This document shows, piece by piece, positions 5,350 to 5,934 of a stretch of 5,934 bases of DNA. The stretch spans positions 1 through 5,934 of the forward strand of contig CACZPV010000288.1 of assembly GCA_902783065.1 (NCBI GenBank), read 5' to 3'. Within the stretch, counting starts at the first letter, position 1. Each line of letters begins with the position of its first letter. This DNA comes from an uncultured Ruminococcus sp. (GTDB lineage: Bacteria > Bacillota > Clostridia > Oscillospirales > Acutalibacteraceae). The notes beneath the pieces are model-generated. The model had not been told where the DNA came from. It worked only from the letters and a program-made list of their open reading frames with translations, and did no database searches. Both the position numbers and the translations under genes were made by a program.

Positions 5350-5934
5350 TTACATCGGAATCAATACCATACTGCGTGCCTGTATCACATCATCTGTCAT
5401 ATGATTTTCAAGCCTGACTGCTTCAACAGAAGTGCAGTACAAACGTGCAATATTCCACAGACTTTCTCCCTCATCTGCATAATAAATGGTTAATGCCGCT
5501 GTTTTGTCCTTTTCTCTCAATTTGTCCTCGCTGGCCTGTACATCAACCACACATTTTTTTATACAGGTTTCGTAGACAGCAGCACGAAGCCGTATTTCAG
5601 CTTTGATTTCTACATTATTGTCATCCGTGATGCGGTAACTGATATTCGGAACTGTAATGTCATGTCTGGCATTGGTTCTGCCGCAAATTTCCTCAGTTTC
5701 AGGAGAAAAACTGAAATCTGCCCCTTTTTCGGTGCAAAAAGGAATACCTTCACGGTCAAGTGCAAGCATACAAAAGTTGATTTTTCCTCTGATATTCACT
5801 TTTCCGTTTTCGTTCTCGGCAATTGAGCTGACATTGTCACACCAAAGGTCAATTACTTTGGTAATACCGTTATCACCGGTATTCATACTGCTTCCAAGGC
5901 TTTGTGTCATCTGACATTCCGATACAAGCCGGTC
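5350..5934 (-). CDS. sipL: SipL-like spore protein, DUF3794 plus C-terminal LysM (5' end outside the window)
   Basis: These are the last 194 residues of a larger protein. The frame stays open to the window edge, reading DRLVSECQ before the first internal Met at 5910, so that Met is not the true start. Most of the fragment (about residues 20-145) resembles a DUF3794/SPOCS domain: beta-rich, with IRGKINFCMLALD and IKAEIRLRAAVYE. The final ~45 residues, from YYADEGESLWNIARLY to VLIPM, form one LysM domain. Clostridial SipL has repeated DUF3794 units and a C-terminal LysM that binds SpoIVA and recruits coat. The adjacent spoIVA makes SipL the best identification. DUF3794 also occurs in other LysM spore proteins, so the symbol is an inference. 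It ends 65 bp before spoIVA. No terminator is obvious in the gap, only a weak 5 bp hairpin at 5324-5338, so the two may share a transcript. Confidence 0.78.
   Translation of the reverse strand, partial: DRLVSECQMTQSLGSSMNTGDNGITKVIDLWCDNVSSIAENENGKVNIRGKINFCMLALDREGIPFCTEKGADFSFSPETEEICGRTNARHDITVPNISYRITDDNNVEIKAEIRLRAAVYETCIKKCVVDVQASEDKLREKDKTAALTIYYADEGESLWNIARLYCTSVEAVRLENHMTDDVIQARSMVLIPM

Overview
The window looks like chromosomal DNA of a spore-forming-lineage Clostridia, probably a Ruminococcus-like member of the Oscillospiraceae. The main evidence is a minus-strand sporulation pair: a clostridial SipL-type protein (DUF3794 plus LysM) directly upstream of spoIVA. SipL is the clostridial counterpart of the Bacillus SpoVID protein. 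The moderately AT-rich codon use and strong AGGAGG-type ribosome binding sites fit this. The genus is inference only.

Positions 1-259 hold no gene. They carry one copy of a roughly 200 bp structured intergenic repeat, with a perfect 18 bp stem-loop at 151-188 and a possible promoter at 90-119, and then the leader of an operon. Positions 260-3339 are a tight three-gene plus-strand operon with overlapping genes: an extended SDR reductase/dehydrogenase resembling OleD and the 3-beta-HSD family, an MBL-fold hydrolase with a complete metal site, and an adenylate-forming enzyme of the phenylacetate-CoA ligase / F390-synthetase-related type. Together they look like a small pathway that activates, reduces and hydrolyses a carboxylic-acid-derived substrate. 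The product is unknown, and no ketosynthase or carrier protein is visible in the window.

Positions 3340-3805 form a 466 bp gene-free gap between convergent units. It contains an inverted second copy of the left repeat, a further core-less partial copy, a perfect 15 bp palindrome and a separate 15 bp-stem hairpin. The operon is therefore bracketed by inverted copies of the same repeat.

Positions 3806-5934, on the minus strand, carry the sporulation pair. SipL is cut by the window edge and lacks its N-terminal part. It is followed after 65 bp by spoIVA, which has a good start, Walker motifs and a conserved C-terminus, but is interrupted by one in-frame TAA at codon 296. If that codon is read through, the product is 492 residues, which as I recall is the length of Bacillus subtilis SpoIVA, with no other lesion. 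Either this strain carries a recent nonsense mutation in an essential spore-coat basement gene, or it is a sequence error, or something unusual happens at that codon.
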